Origin: Candidatus Desulfovibrio kirbyi
GTDB lineage: Bacteria > Desulfobacterota > Desulfovibrionia > Desulfovibrionales > Desulfovibrionaceae
Direction: 5' to 3'
NCBI GenBank assembly: GCA_013374015.1
Contig: BLLL01000002.1
Coordinates: forward strand, 62,001 to 126,000
DNA length: 64,000 nucleotides
The translations under genes were made by a program, and so were the position numbers. Of the stretch, positions 18,201 to 28,300 are shown in pieces. Position 1 is the stretch's first letter. Each line of letters opens with the position of its first letter. The notes beneath the pieces are model-generated. The model had not been told where the DNA came from, made no database searches, and saw only the letters and a list, made by a program, of their open reading frames with translations.

Positions 18201-19931
18201 CTACGGAATCGGCGCTGAGGGCGTGGCAGAATCTGTTTCGGGCAATGCAAAAGGCGGTGTCGGCGCAGGCTCTGTTTCAGGTACTACCGGTGTCGGCGTG
18301 AAGGGCGGCACCGGGTTGGCCGGTTCGTCCTTGCCTGCTGACTCGTCTTTGTCGGCCGGCTCATCATTTTGTGCAGGGGCAACGCTCTGCGGTAGCGTGA
18401 CGGCGTCCGCGGGTTTGAGGCTCACAATGGTTTTCCGGAGTTCCGGCGCAAGCCGCAGCATGGCCGGCTGGGCCAGCGCAATGGCCAAAAGCGCGCAGAC
18501 AAGCAGTGTGCCGCCGGGCCCGGACTGCCTGAACGTCATGAATACAAGCGCCGCGACAAGAAAAATTGCGCCAAAAATCGGCAGCGACGTGAGCGCGCCT
18601 ATGCTGTCGCGCAGTTCATAAGTGATCGGGAAGGGCAAAAAGTTTGTCATGTAGTTGAGGGAAACGTCAAAGCCTGCTGCGATAAGCGCGCTGCCCGCGC
18701 ACAACAGGCACAGGGCAAGCAGCGCGCAAAAAATCCGGATGCCCAGCTTTGAAAGATTGAGCAGGGCTTTGCCGAGTAGCAGGGCGGCAAGACAGATCGG
18801 GAAAAAATCAACCTTTCCTGTTGATTCCGGCGCGATCAGGCTCAGGCCGTAGCCGATGCCGAGCGCGATCCACACAAAGGATGAACCGGCACGCTCGCCG
18901 CGGCTTGCCTTCAAATCCCTTACCGCGGACAGGAGCACGCGATTCCAGGACACACAGAGCACAAGCATAAGCCATGGCAAAAGCCCGACGCCCGTGAAGG
19001 CAAAAGACAGCCACCAGTGCGCTGGCGGCCGTAGCGGGAATATCAGCAGCGTATTGCACAGACTCTGCACATACGTGTCTGAATGTGTGAAAAGAATCAG
19101 GCATCCCAACCATACGGCAACACACAGCAAAAAAAGGGCAAAACCAAACAGGACATCCGGCGCGTGCCTGTGGCGGAATGTTCCTGTCCAGACAAGAAAA
19201 ATCAGACTTGTGAGCAACGGCAACAGGGCGTAAAAACCGCCCCCTGTCAGTCCGGCCAGCGCGGCCAGCGCAAAGGCAAGCGGCAGGGCAATCCAGGCGC
19301 GTTCTTTTTGCAGGCCGTTGCAGAAGCAGGCGAGAGAGCAAAGCAGCAGGGCCGCGCCAAGAGCGTCAGCAGTCAACGCATGGGACAACAACGCAAAAAA
19401 CGGCGAACACAGGAGTATGAGACAGGCAGCAAGCGCGGCCTGCGCGCCGAAACCGGCGGCGCGGCTCAAGCTGTAGACGCCGCACAAGACCAAAAATGTG
19501 CTGAGAGCGGCTGCTGCGGGAAAGAGCAGATTCTGCGGCACGGCAAAATGCGCCAAAACTTTGGCAAGCCCTGCAAGAAACCAGACAAATACCGGCCAGT
19601 ACGCGCTGTCTCCGAAGGACGTGACAAGCCACTGGCCGCTTGTTGACAGTTGTTTGTAGAGCAGGATATATTCGGCCTCAAGCGGGGAGTACAGCGCCGT
19701 GCCGACAAAACCGTACCAGACCTGCGCCGCCAGCAACACTGCCGGAAGCGCCAGACCGACTTTGCTGGACGCCTGAAAAAGTTTCTCCGTAACGCCGTTT
19801 GCCGTTGCTTCCGGCCCGGGCAGAGAAGCGCGCGCAACGGCAGTGTCCGGATCATGAGAAACCGCGCTGTTTTTTTCAGAAGGGGCGGCATGTTCTTCGG
19901 ATTCTGTCTGGCGGGAATGTTCCTGCGTCAT
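18201..19931 (-). CDS. Polytopic membrane glycosyltransferase (ArnT/PMT, GT83-like)
   Basis: A 576-residue protein with a polar, acidic N-terminal tail of about 50 residues, then about 11-12 hydrophobic segments. The first periplasmic loop carries LYSPLEAEYILLYKQL, placed where ArnT/PMT-type enzymes have their acidic catalytic residue, followed by WPVFVWFLAGL. Such enzymes transfer sugars from undecaprenyl-phosphate donors to lipid A or other envelope targets. After about residue 515 comes a proline/aspartate/glutamate-rich tail (repeated PADKDES/GKDEPA). It overlaps the start of the upstream lipoprotein gene's end by four bases, so the two are co-transcribed. The substrate is unknown. Confidence 0.65.
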   Translation of the reverse strand: MTQEHSRQTESEEHAAPSEKNSAVSHDPDTAVARASLPGPEATANGVTEKLFQASSKVGLALPAVLLAAQVWYGFVGTALYSPLEAEYILLYKQLSTSGQWLVTSFGDSAYWPVFVWFLAGLAKVLAHFAVPQNLLFPAAAALSTFLVLCGVYSLSRAAGFGAQAALAACLILLCSPFFALLSHALTADALGAALLLCSLACFCNGLQKERAWIALPLAFALAALAGLTGGGFYALLPLLTSLIFLVWTGTFRHRHAPDVLFGFALFLLCVAVWLGCLILFTHSDTYVQSLCNTLLIFPLRPPAHWWLSFAFTGVGLLPWLMLVLCVSWNRVLLSAVRDLKASRGERAGSSFVWIALGIGYGLSLIAPESTGKVDFFPICLAALLLGKALLNLSKLGIRIFCALLALCLLCAGSALIAAGFDVSLNYMTNFLPFPITYELRDSIGALTSLPIFGAIFLVAALVFMTFRQSGPGGTLLVCALLAIALAQPAMLRLAPELRKTIVSLKPADAVTLPQSVAPAQNDEPADKDESAGKDEPANPVPPFTPTPVVPETEPAPTPPFALPETDSATPSAPIP

Positions 19932-21739
19932 GGTCGCGATCCCTCGTAAAATGGTCTGACGGAAACTATATGCCGAGCCTGTCGGGCGTCAAGGGGGATT
20001 TCAAAATTGCGCCCATCAAAGATCTGCCCGTCCAAAACATCCTGCGCGGCGTCTGCTGCGAAACCGGCGGGCAGAGCGATGGAAACCACCTGTTTTTTAT
20101 TTGAAAAATTGGAAACCAAAAGCCAGAAACCGCCGTCCGGCAGAGCGCTTGTTGCCGCGATACAGCTCGCCGGGCCGGAGACCACGGCAAGCAGCTTCCC
20201 CCTTGCCAGGTCAGCGCGCTTGCGGTGTTGCAAGAGGCGCGCCAGCGACGTCAGCATATCGGAAGACGCGGGTTCGGCAAAAAACTGTTCGGACGAATGG
20301 GATATGTCTTGGGAACTGATAAAACACAGGCCAGGCAGGCCAATACGCCATCCGAGCGCCAGCAGACGCGCTTCGGATAGAATTTTGTCTTCGTTGAGGC
20401 CGCGCGCCAGACGGCTTTGATCTGTTTTTGCGGCAATGGCTTTCCGCAGGAGCTTCAAAAGCGGCAACGTGTCCTGAGTGCGTAGGGCGTGGGCAACGGC
20501 TGCGGGTGTTGCCGAATCCCGTGCGGCATCAACAGCGGTCGACAGAATTGCGGGGGTGAGATCTTCGGGCAATATGTCCGCCTGCAACGCCCAGCCGCCA
20601 TACCGGTGAATTTCACGGGCGATTTCGTTCAGCGCCTCCAGCCCCGGCGTAAGAGCGTTCAGGGCGGGTTTGCCTGTCCGCGGTGTGTCGCGTGCGATGA
20701 CATCAAGCCCCATCAAGGCTTCCAGTTTGACTCCCGCGAGTGTTTGTTGCTGCAAGCCGGTATGCTGGATGACGGCAGCCGAAAAAATGCGCTTTGTCTG
20801 GGCCGAAGGGTCCTGCCATAACAGGACAGGCCGTAGCACGTCCTGATTGTACCTGTAAATCCAGCGCCGCGTTTGACCGTCTGTGCCGCGCACTTCGCCT
20901 GTCACAGCCCAACCTCCGGGCGTTGCCCACGGCAACGCGTCACGGCCGAGCGATTCCGGCAAAAGACCACGCTGCGCCAGTTGTGCCGTCACTTCAGGTC
21001 GCAGCGGCAGACATTCCCATTCGTCTGTCGTTTGCGGCAGCATGTCCCAGGCGTTTTGCGGTACTGAGATCATGGCGTAAATGCCGTTAAAGCGCTGGGC
21101 GTAACGAGCCTGGAGCATAAAATCAGGCCCAAGCCCTGTGGCGGCGGCAGGCAGATTGCCGCCCATCTGTATCCGCGCATTGTCCATACGTTCCGCCAGA
21201 TTGTCAAAATCAGCGCTGTCGCCAAGAATTGAATCAAATTTCAACGATGTGGCGTTTTCTCCATCGCTTGACCCGTGTTCCGATTTTTGCCAAACATCAC
21301 CGCGTTCATAAGCTGGCGCTATAAAAAGCCCGTTAAAACCTGTTCTTAACAAAAAATCTGTAAATTCTGGGGTGGCGAGCGATCTGAAAACCGGCTGCTT
21401 TACCGTGTAGGGGTTAAGATAAAACCAGTTGGGCGCCGCATCAAGCAACATCGGCAGACGTTGTGCGGTTGCGCTGTTGAGCCAGATGATCTGCGTGCCG
21501 GAAACTTGCGCGGACAGACGGGGGGCAGCGCCCAGCATGGATTGCCGCTCAAGCCACTGAATGTAGGCGGGGTCTGCTCTCGGCAGACCGCCGGACGGGC
21601 TGTTTGCAGTCGCTGTTTCGAGGCTTGCCGGAGCGGCAAGCGTGTCTGTGTGCCGTTTTGGCGCACAGGCTGTCAACGCTACGACAGCAAGCAGAAAAAG
21701 CTGAAAAATAGTTAAAAAGTATAATCTGTTATGCGGCAT
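19928..21739 (-). CDS. Lipoprotein with a glycoside-hydrolase-like (GH13/trehalose-synthase-like) layout
   Basis: A 603-residue exported protein: signal peptide with lipobox LTAC (Cys about 25), so it is probably membrane-anchored. TPEFTDFLLRTGFNGLFIAPAYERGDVW resembles the early barrel region of GH13-type enzymes. The C-terminal part (WLLVSNFSNKKQVVSIALP, then DVLDG) resembles the beta-sandwich that ends trehalose synthase-like proteins. I cannot identify a full catalytic triad, so it may be an inactive or divergent member. ATG 21739 has an AAAGGC ribosome binding site; a TTG at 21766 would overlap mazG. It ends inside the start of the glycosyltransferase gene. Confidence 0.5.
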   Translation of the reverse strand: MPHNRLYFLTIFQLFLLAVVALTACAPKRHTDTLAAPASLETATANSPSGGLPRADPAYIQWLERQSMLGAAPRLSAQVSGTQIIWLNSATAQRLPMLLDAAPNWFYLNPYTVKQPVFRSLATPEFTDFLLRTGFNGLFIAPAYERGDVWQKSEHGSSDGENATSLKFDSILGDSADFDNLAERMDNARIQMGGNLPAAATGLGPDFMLQARYAQRFNGIYAMISVPQNAWDMLPQTTDEWECLPLRPEVTAQLAQRGLLPESLGRDALPWATPGGWAVTGEVRGTDGQTRRWIYRYNQDVLRPVLLWQDPSAQTKRIFSAAVIQHTGLQQQTLAGVKLEALMGLDVIARDTPRTGKPALNALTPGLEALNEIAREIHRYGGWALQADILPEDLTPAILSTAVDAARDSATPAAVAHALRTQDTLPLLKLLRKAIAAKTDQSRLARGLNEDKILSEARLLALGWRIGLPGLCFISSQDISHSSEQFFAEPASSDMLTSLARLLQHRKRADLARGKLLAVVSGPASCIAATSALPDGGFWLLVSNFSNKKQVVSIALPAGFAADAAQDVLDGQIFDGRNFEIPLDARQARHIVSVRPFYEGSRP

Positions 21740-21752
21740 ACGGCAGCCTTTG

Positions 21753-22553
21753 TCAAGTTTTTTCAAGCGATTGCTTTTCTTCCGCCTTTACCGTATCCCA
21801 CAAGGCGTCTTTTTCTTCCGGCGAAAGGGCTGCAAACTCCTGCCGGCGGCTACGCGCAAGTTCTTCCATGCGGGCAAAACGGCGCAAAAAACGCTGTGCC
21901 GCAAAATCCAGCGCTTCGCTTGCCTTGATGCCTTTTCGTCGTCCAAGCTCTGTAATGCTGAAGAGCAGGTCCCCCAGTTCGTGCCGCATCGCCTCTTTGT
22001 CGTTATTGGCTTTTGCGTCCAGCCATTCCAGCCATTCGGCCTCAACCTGCTGCTCCACATCGTCGTCTTCAGGCCAGGTAAAGCCCGTGCGCGCGGCCTT
22101 GGAGTGAATGCGGTAGGCCTTGATGAGCGGCGGCAAAGAAGAAGGAAGACCCGCAAAAATGCCCTGATCCTTATTGTCGGCATGTTCTGTTTTTTTTATC
22201 CGTTCCCACATTTTGAGCAGTTCATCCCTGCTGCTGAACACGGCATCGGCGAACACGTGCGGGTGGCGGCGCACCATTTTGTCGCGACAACCCTCCAGCG
22301 CGTTGTCCAGAGAAAATTTTCCGTCCTTTTCATACAATCTGGCCACAAAAAGCAAAAGAAAGGCCACATCGCCCAACTCTTCACACACATCTGCCATAGT
22401 GCCGCCGCGAATGGCGCTGACAAGTTCGTGGCTTTCTTCAATAATATAGTCGGCCAGGCTTTCCGGGCTTTGCTCCTTATCCCACGGACAGCCGTTGGGG
22501 CCAAGAAGCGTGTCGATAACACCCTGAAGATCCTCAAGGGCATTTTTTTTCAT
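21753..22553 (-). CDS. mazG: Nucleoside triphosphate pyrophosphohydrolase MazG
   Basis: A 266-residue protein with two MazG helical domains. The first has the metal-binding pattern EESHELVSAI...DVCEELGDVAF (about residues 39-65), preceded by the diagnostic GCPWDKEQSPESL. The second has EWLEWLDAKAN...RHELGDLLFSITEL. It hydrolyses NTPs/dNTPs to monophosphates and pyrophosphate, as housecleaning or in control of nucleotide alarmones. It lies 19 bases downstream of cvpA in one operon. Confidence 0.92.
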   Translation of the reverse strand: MKKNALEDLQGVIDTLLGPNGCPWDKEQSPESLADYIIEESHELVSAIRGGTMADVCEELGDVAFLLLFVARLYEKDGKFSLDNALEGCRDKMVRRHPHVFADAVFSSRDELLKMWERIKKTEHADNKDQGIFAGLPSSLPPLIKAYRIHSKAARTGFTWPEDDDVEQQVEAEWLEWLDAKANNDKEAMRHELGDLLFSITELGRRKGIKASEALDFAAQRFLRRFARMEELARSRRQEFAALSPEEKDALWDTVKAEEKQSLEKT

Positions 22554-22572
22554 TGCGGTTCCTCAAGCGGCG

Positions 22573-23064
22573 CTACAAGCCGGCTTTGACGAGCACGTCC
22601 TGCGGCAACAGCGTGCGCACCTGTTCTATAACAATGTTAAAATATTGCATGGCGCGTGAATATTGCATGAACGGGGCGTCATAAAAAAATTTTTGCAGCA
22701 CCAGCAACAGCAGCGCGCAGAGAATGACGCCCTTCACCAAGCCCAGCAGACAGCCTGCCGCCTTGTCGGCCGGCGCGACAAAGGAAAAGGAAATAATTTT
22801 TTGCAGTGCGCGGGAGAGGATGGCAACAAACAGAATAACAGCAAAAAAAATCAGCGCGTAGGCGGCAATGGTGCGCCATGAAGGATCCTGTATGGCTGTG
22901 GTGAGGCGCTCGGCGAGCCTTGCGTGCCAGACGTGCGCCGCCCAAAGACCGCCCGCGAGCGAGGCAATGCCGGAAACTTCGCCGATAAAACCGCGCAGGT
23001 AGCCGCGCGCGGCAAAAAAAACCAATACCAGAACCGTGATCAGATCAAAAATGTCCTGCCCCAT
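22573..23064 (-). CDS. cvpA: CvpA family membrane protein
   Basis: A 163-residue protein with four predicted transmembrane helices. It begins MGQDIFDLITVLVLVFFAARGYLRGFIGEVSGI, the usual CvpA start, and has DKAAGCLLGLVKGVILCALLLLV in the third/fourth helix region. CvpA was first linked to colicin V production and is now tied to envelope homeostasis; its molecular activity is not settled. ATG 23064 is chosen over further upstream codons because it starts at the conserved N-terminus and the candidate promoter lies at 23110-23138. Confidence 0.85.
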   Translation of the reverse strand: MGQDIFDLITVLVLVFFAARGYLRGFIGEVSGIASLAGGLWAAHVWHARLAERLTTAIQDPSWRTIAAYALIFFAVILFVAILSRALQKIISFSFVAPADKAAGCLLGLVKGVILCALLLLVLQKFFYDAPFMQYSRAMQYFNIVIEQVRTLLPQDVLVKAGL

Positions 23065-23109
23065 ACGTGCTCCGCTGTCCTCAAGTGTGCGCGCCGCACA
23101 ACGAAAAAG

Positions 23110-23138
23110 ATCATAGCATAAAATCAATCGCGGGACAA
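23110..23138 (-). promoter_or_regulatory. Sigma70-type promoter of the cvpA-mazG operon
   Basis: On the minus strand a -35 TTGTCC (23138-23133) and, 17 bases on, an extended -10 TGC-TATGAT (TATGAT at 23115-23110). Transcription would start about 40 bases before the cvpA start codon. Confidence 0.5.
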
Positions 23139-23182
23139 TGCCGAGCGAGGCAGGAGACATGGCTGTATGAATGGCGACAGTG

Positions 23183-23196
23183 ATACTCTTGAGTAT
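23183..23196. promoter_or_regulatory. 14-base palindrome upstream of cvpA
   Basis: ATACTCTTGAGTAT is a perfect palindrome 45 bases upstream of the cvpA -35 element. It could be an operator; no regulator is evident. Confidence 0.3.
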
Positions 23197-23246
23197 GTCC
23201 TGCCGCTGTTAAGTCATTGCGGAGTTCGGGGGGCGGCGCCATGAAT

Positions 23247-23332
23247 CAAAACAGGGCCGGAAATCCGGCCCTGTAAAGGCAAAAAGCATCTATACAAAGA
23301 CAGCTACCATCTTTTGTTAATACTCTCTTTTT
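23247..23332 (-). ncRNA. Candidate small RNA, about 85 nt, with its own promoter and terminator
   Basis: On the minus strand, TTGACA (23365-23360) and TATTAT (23344-23339), 15 bases apart, form a promoter-like pair. About 60 bases after the predicted start comes a near-perfect 10-bp hairpin (ACAGGGCCGG / CCGGCCCTGT, loop of 4, 23274-23251) followed by TTTT: a good intrinsic terminator. No gene on this strand lies between them or directly upstream, so the unit is free-standing. A six-codon ATG frame (ATGGTAGCTG...) exists inside but has little support. The 15-base spacer is shorter than ideal. Confidence 0.4.
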
Positions 23333-23539
23333 TCTTACATAATACTTGTCGGCAAAACATGTCAAGAATTTTAGATAGAAATTTTGGCATCGCATTTGCA
23401 TAAGGCAGTACGGCGTCTGATACATGACGTGATTTGAAACCAGCCAACGGAACCGCTGAACCGGCGTCTTGTTTTCAAACGGCAAATCCCCGGACAGGCA
23501 ACGCCCTGCCCTGCAAGTTCATAACCCTGGAGCAAGCAA

Positions 23540-24349
23540 ATGAGCGGCACATTCCCCCTGGCGTTTTCCGTTACTTCCGGCAAAGGTGGTGTCGGCAAAA
23601 CAAACATTTCCATCAATCTGGCGATAAGCTTGGCCAGACTGGGCAAACGCGTCGTGCTGCTTGACGCGGATTTTGGCCTGGCCAATGTTGACGTGTTGCT
23701 GGGCTTGACACCAAAGAAAAATATCCTTGATCTTTTGCAGGGCGCTTCACTGCGCGACATCCTTTTCCCCACGCCCTACGGTTTTTCCATGCTGCCGGCA
23801 TCCTCCGGCAGCATGCTTTCCCTTTCCACAGGTCAAAAATTTGAATTGCTGGAACTGGTGAGTGAACTGGAAGACGACCTTGACTATCTGATTACGGACA
23901 CCGGCGCGGGGATAGGCGACAATGTGCGCTATTTCAACCTGGCCGCGCAGGAAAGGCTGCTCATTCTTACCCCGGAACCGACATCGCTTACCGACGCCTA
24001 CGCCCTGATCAAGGTGCTCAAACAGGCCCATGATGTGGAAAGCTTCAAGATATGCGTCAACATGACGCCGAACGAAAAAGACGCAAAAAACATATTTATG
24101 CGTCTGCATCATGCCTGCGAGCATTTTTTAAGCGGCGTTTCGCTTGATCTGGCGGGCATTATTCCGCGTGATACGGAAGTGCGCAAAGCCGTTATCCGGC
24201 AACTGCCTTTCTGTATCGGCTCTCCTGGCTGCGAAGCCTCCAAAGCGCTCGCGCGTCTTGCGGCAACAATAAGTGAGTGGGAGGTTCCCAAACACCTTGA
24301 CGGCAACATCAAATTTTTCTGGAAAAAACTGCTCTTTCGCGAAAATTGA
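23540..24349 (+). CDS. flhG: MinD/ParA-family flagellar regulator FlhG (FleN/YlxH)
   Basis: A 269-residue deviant-Walker ATPase. Seen: SGKGGVGKTNISINLAI at residues 13-29, DADFGLANVDVLLGL, and YLITDTGAGIGDNV (Walker B). FlhG sets flagellar number with the GTPase FlhF. The next gene, fliA, supports this reading over MinD or ParA. Notably no flhF lies upstream; the region 23366-23530 is non-coding. ATG 23540 follows a GGAG nine bases upstream. Confidence 0.82.
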   Translation: MSGTFPLAFSVTSGKGGVGKTNISINLAISLARLGKRVVLLDADFGLANVDVLLGLTPKKNILDLLQGASLRDILFPTPYGFSMLPASSGSMLSLSTGQKFELLELVSELEDDLDYLITDTGAGIGDNVRYFNLAAQERLLILTPEPTSLTDAYALIKVLKQAHDVESFKICVNMTPNEKDAKNIFMRLHHACEHFLSGVSLDLAGIIPRDTEVRKAVIRQLPFCIGSPGCEASKALARLAATISEWEVPKHLDGNIKFFWKKLLFREN

Positions 24350-24446
24350 ACAACCACCCATTCCCGTTGCCCAACCGGGCGGGTAGGAGCTTCGGGAACA
24401 ACCGTAATCAAAGGAAGAAGAGGCACGAAACAATAAGGAACACGTC

Positions 24447-25229
24447 ATGAAAACAGCCACAGCGCGCGTATTGCGTGAAAGCCCCTGGGAAGCGCTTGAA
24501 ACCGGAGGCACCGCCTGGGAAAATTTTCTCCCTGCGGAACAGGAATCCATCGTGCGGCACTATGCGCCAAAAATCCGTTTTCTTGCTTTGCGGCTCAAAG
24601 CAAAGCTGCCGCTGAGCGTGGAACTGGGCGAAATGATAAGCGCGGGCACGCTGGGATTGATGGAAGCCCTTGGCAAATTCCGTCCGCAACTCGGCATACG
24701 TTTTGAAACATACGCAGAAAACCGTATCCGCGGGGCAATGCTGGACGAACTGCGCAGGCTGGACTGGTTTCCACGCTCGCTGCGCCAGCGGTTGCGCATA
24801 CTGGACGAGGCGTTGCGCAAAGTTGAGCGCGAACACGGGCGGCAGGCTACCGAAGACGAGCTTCAAAGCCTGACAGGTCTTGACGTGCGAGATATCCGTC
24901 AAGGGCTTGAAGCGCTGCAAACCCAGCTCTGGCTTTCTCTGGACGCCATACAGGACACACTGCCGAACGATTCTCCGGAAAGCGGCGGAGAGCCTTACAA
25001 TAACACCGCCATGCGGGAACTTATCGAAAGAATTGCGCCACTTATCGAAAAATTGACACCAAGAGAAAAGCTGGTACTCTCACGTTATTATACAGACGAA
25101 CTGACCATGCGTGCAACCGCTGAACTTATGCAAATTACTGAAGGACGTGTTTCTCAGTTACACTCCCAGGCATTGGCACGGTTGCGGAAAGAATTTGCCG
25201 GCCTCTATGGCCCTCTTGATGAAATATAA
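24447..25229 (+). CDS. fliA: RNA polymerase sigma factor for flagellar operons (sigma-28, FliA)
   Basis: A 260-residue sigma70-family protein with regions 2 (YAPKIRFLALRLKAKL...ISAGTLGLMEALGKF...ETYAENRIRGAMLDELRRLDW), 3 (ATEDELQSLTGL) and 4 (LTPREKLVLSRYYTDELTMRATAELMQITEGRVSQLHSQAL). The RIRGAMLDELR stretch is typical of FliA/WhiG. It directs late flagellar and chemotaxis genes. A TAAGGA ribosome binding site precedes ATG 24447. The 97 bases to flhG contain no gene. An anti-sigma factor gene (flgM) is not in the window. Confidence 0.9.
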   Translation: MKTATARVLRESPWEALETGGTAWENFLPAEQESIVRHYAPKIRFLALRLKAKLPLSVELGEMISAGTLGLMEALGKFRPQLGIRFETYAENRIRGAMLDELRRLDWFPRSLRQRLRILDEALRKVEREHGRQATEDELQSLTGLDVRDIRQGLEALQTQLWLSLDAIQDTLPNDSPESGGEPYNNTAMRELIERIAPLIEKLTPREKLVLSRYYTDELTMRATAELMQITEGRVSQLHSQALARLRKEFAGLYGPLDEI

Positions 25230-25329
25230 ATAAATCAGGGAAGATTATCCATGCAACGGAAACGGCAAAGCAGGAACAGCAAAAAGACGAGGTAGGGATC
25301 TTGACGCAGCAGGCATAGGGTTTGATTCA

Positions 25330-28300
25330 ATGTCGTTCTCCGAAATACGCATCGGACTGGATGTCGGCTCAACAACCGTCAAGGCCGTAGCTCTTGACGG
25401 GGCAGGCCGCATTCTGTTCAAAAAGTACGCGCGCCATTTTTCAGACGTGCGTGAAAGCATTACAACGCTTTTCCTGGAAATTGCGGACGCATTCCCCGGG
25501 TATGCGTGGCGCCTGTGCACCAGCGGTTCGGGCGCGATTTCGCTTTCTCTGGAATTTGGTTTTCCGTTCACACAGGAGGTCATGGCCTCCGGGCTGAGCA
25601 TACGCAAGCGTATTCCCGATGCGGATGTGGTCATTGACCTTGGCGGCGAAGACGCCAAGCTGACATTTTTGACAGGCGGCCTTGACCAGCGCATGAACGA
25701 AACCTGCGCCGGCGGCACGGGCGCGTTTATCGACCAGATGGCCGCGTTTTTACAGACAGATCCCGCCGGACTTGACGCAATGGCCCTGCGGGCGGGCATG
25801 GCGTATCCCATTGCATCAAGGTGCGGCGTCTTTGCAAAATCGGACATTCTTCCTCTGCTCAATGAAGGGGCTTCCCGCGAAGATATTGCCGCCTCCATCA
25901 TGCAGGCTGTTGTCAACCAGACAATAAGCGGCCTTGCGCGCGGGCGCGCCATAAAAGGGAAAGTGGTGTTTCTGGGAGGTCCGCTCACCTTCTTGGGATC
26001 GCTGCGCGATCGTTTTCAGACAACACTGAAAGACGCTTCAGAATGTGTTCTGCCGGAATATGCCGAATACTTTGTCGCCATGGGCGCCGCCCTGTACGCA
26101 AAAAGCCGCCCGGCGGAAACTAGGCCGTTGCGGGAGCTTGCGGCGCAACTCTCTGAACAGCCACCGCGCGGAAATGAGCAAACGCTGCCGCCGCTGTTTG
26201 AATCACACGATGATTTTCTGGCGTTTCGCGCCCGTCACGCTAGGGGCAGCATCGTCCATGCCGGCCTTGAAGAATGCACAGGGAACGCCTGGATCGGATT
26301 TGACAGCGGCTCCACAACCATCAAGGCCGTAATGATCGACGAACAGGCTAGGCTGCTCTATTCCTTTTATGGCCCGAACAAGGGCGAACCGCTCAACGCC
26401 GCGATAGACATCCTCAAGAATATTTATGCCGGAAAAAATCCAAACCTCGTCATCCGCGCCGCGGCGGCCACAGGCTACGGCAGCGGCCTCATGCGGGCGG
26501 GTATCAGAACGGACATTGACGAGGTGGAAACCGTGGCGCACTACGCCGCAGCCCGTTTTTTTGAACCAAGGGTGAGCTTCATTCTGGATATCGGCGGTCA
26601 GGACATCAAGTGCATGCGCATTCAGGACGGCGCGATCACCCGCATTCAGCTGAACGAGGCGTGTTCGGCAGGCTGCGGTTCATTTATTGAAAATTTTGCG
26701 GATTCCCTGCAAATACCCTTGCCGCAGTTTGTCAACGCGGCGCTGAAATCACGGCATCCCGCGGATCTCGGCACGCGGTGCACCGTATTTATGAACTCCA
26801 AAGTCAAACAGGCGCAAAAAGAAGGCATCAGCGTCGGCGATATAGCCGCCGGACTTTCCTACGCCGTTGTGCGCAACGCCTGTTTCAAGGTCATAAAAAC
26901 AACGCACGCGAGCGAACTTGGGAACCATATCGTAGCCCAGGGAGGAGCCTTTGCAAACGATGCCCTCTTGCGGGCGCTTGAACTGCAACTGGGTTGTGAA
27001 GTGACGCGTCCTGACATGGCAGGCCTCATGGGCGCGTTCGGGGCGGCGCTGATAGCCAGAGACCGCGGCCCTGAGGGAGAGACGACAAGCCTTGTCGGCC
27101 CCGCGGAACTGGACGCCTTTACCATGAAGACCACTGCGAGGCGCTGCAAACACTGCGGCAACGCCTGCCTGCTGACCGTCGCCACATTCCCGAACAAACG
27201 CCGCTTTATTTCCGGAAACCGCTGTGAACGGGGATTTGGACAGGACGCCAACAAACTTCCCAACCTGTACCGCTACAAATACGAACGCATTTTTACGTCC
27301 TACACGCCCCTGCCGGAAAACCGGGCGAAACGCGGCGTCATAGGCATACCACGCACCCTGAACATCTACGAAAACTATCCCCTCTGGTTCACCCTGTTCA
27401 CCACACTGGGATTTCGTGTGGAATTGTCGACGGAATCCTCAAAAGACCTGTTTTTTCACGGATACGAAACCATCCCCTCCCAAACTGTCTGCTATCCCGC
27501 AAAACTCGCGCACGGACACATACTTGACCTCATCGAACGCCGTATTCACACCATATTTTTTCCCTGCCTGCCCAACGAGCGGCAGGTATTTGACACACAA
27601 ACGGACACCTACAACTGCCCCGTTGTTATCGGTTATCCCGAACTGCTGGCAAAAAATATAAGCGCCCTGCAAAAAGACAACATAACCTTTATCCACCCCT
27701 TTTTACCGATGGACAAGGGGGCGCTGGGCAAACGCCTGTGCGCTGTGCCGTTTTTTGCCGGTATTTTCGCCACAGAGATGGAAGAGGCTGTGCAGGCGGC
27801 CTTTCTTGAATTTGAGCGCTTCAGTGAAGACATGCGGCTTGCCGGTGAAAAAGCCTTGGCAACCCTTGAACAGACAGGCGGTTTCGGCATTGTCATTGCC
27901 GGGCATCCCTACCATGTTGACCCGGAAGTGCACCACGGCATAGCCGATCTGATCACCTCCTGCGGCATGGCCGTGCTGACAGAAGACGCTGTCGCGCACC
28001 TGATGCCTGACCCTGGCCCGTTGCGCGTTGTGGACCAGTGGACATACCATTCCCGCCTGTACCGGGCAGGCGCTTTTGTGGCGGCCACAGAAAATCTTGC
28101 CGTCCTGCAGCTCGTTTCCTTCGGATGCGGACTTGACGCCATAACAGCCGACCAGCTTGAAGAAATTGTCACCAAAAAGGGGCGGTTGTACGCCCAGATC
28201 AAAATTGACGAGGGTTCAAACCTTGGCCCGGCGCGCATACGAATTCGCTCCCTGCTTGCGGCTATGCGCGAACGCCAGGCGAGAAAACCCGTCCACGCCC

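Noticed and set aside
23246-23485. 79-codon minus-strand frame before flhG
   Set aside because: It covers the promoter-like elements and terminator of the sRNA candidate, lacks a ribosome binding site and resembles no protein.
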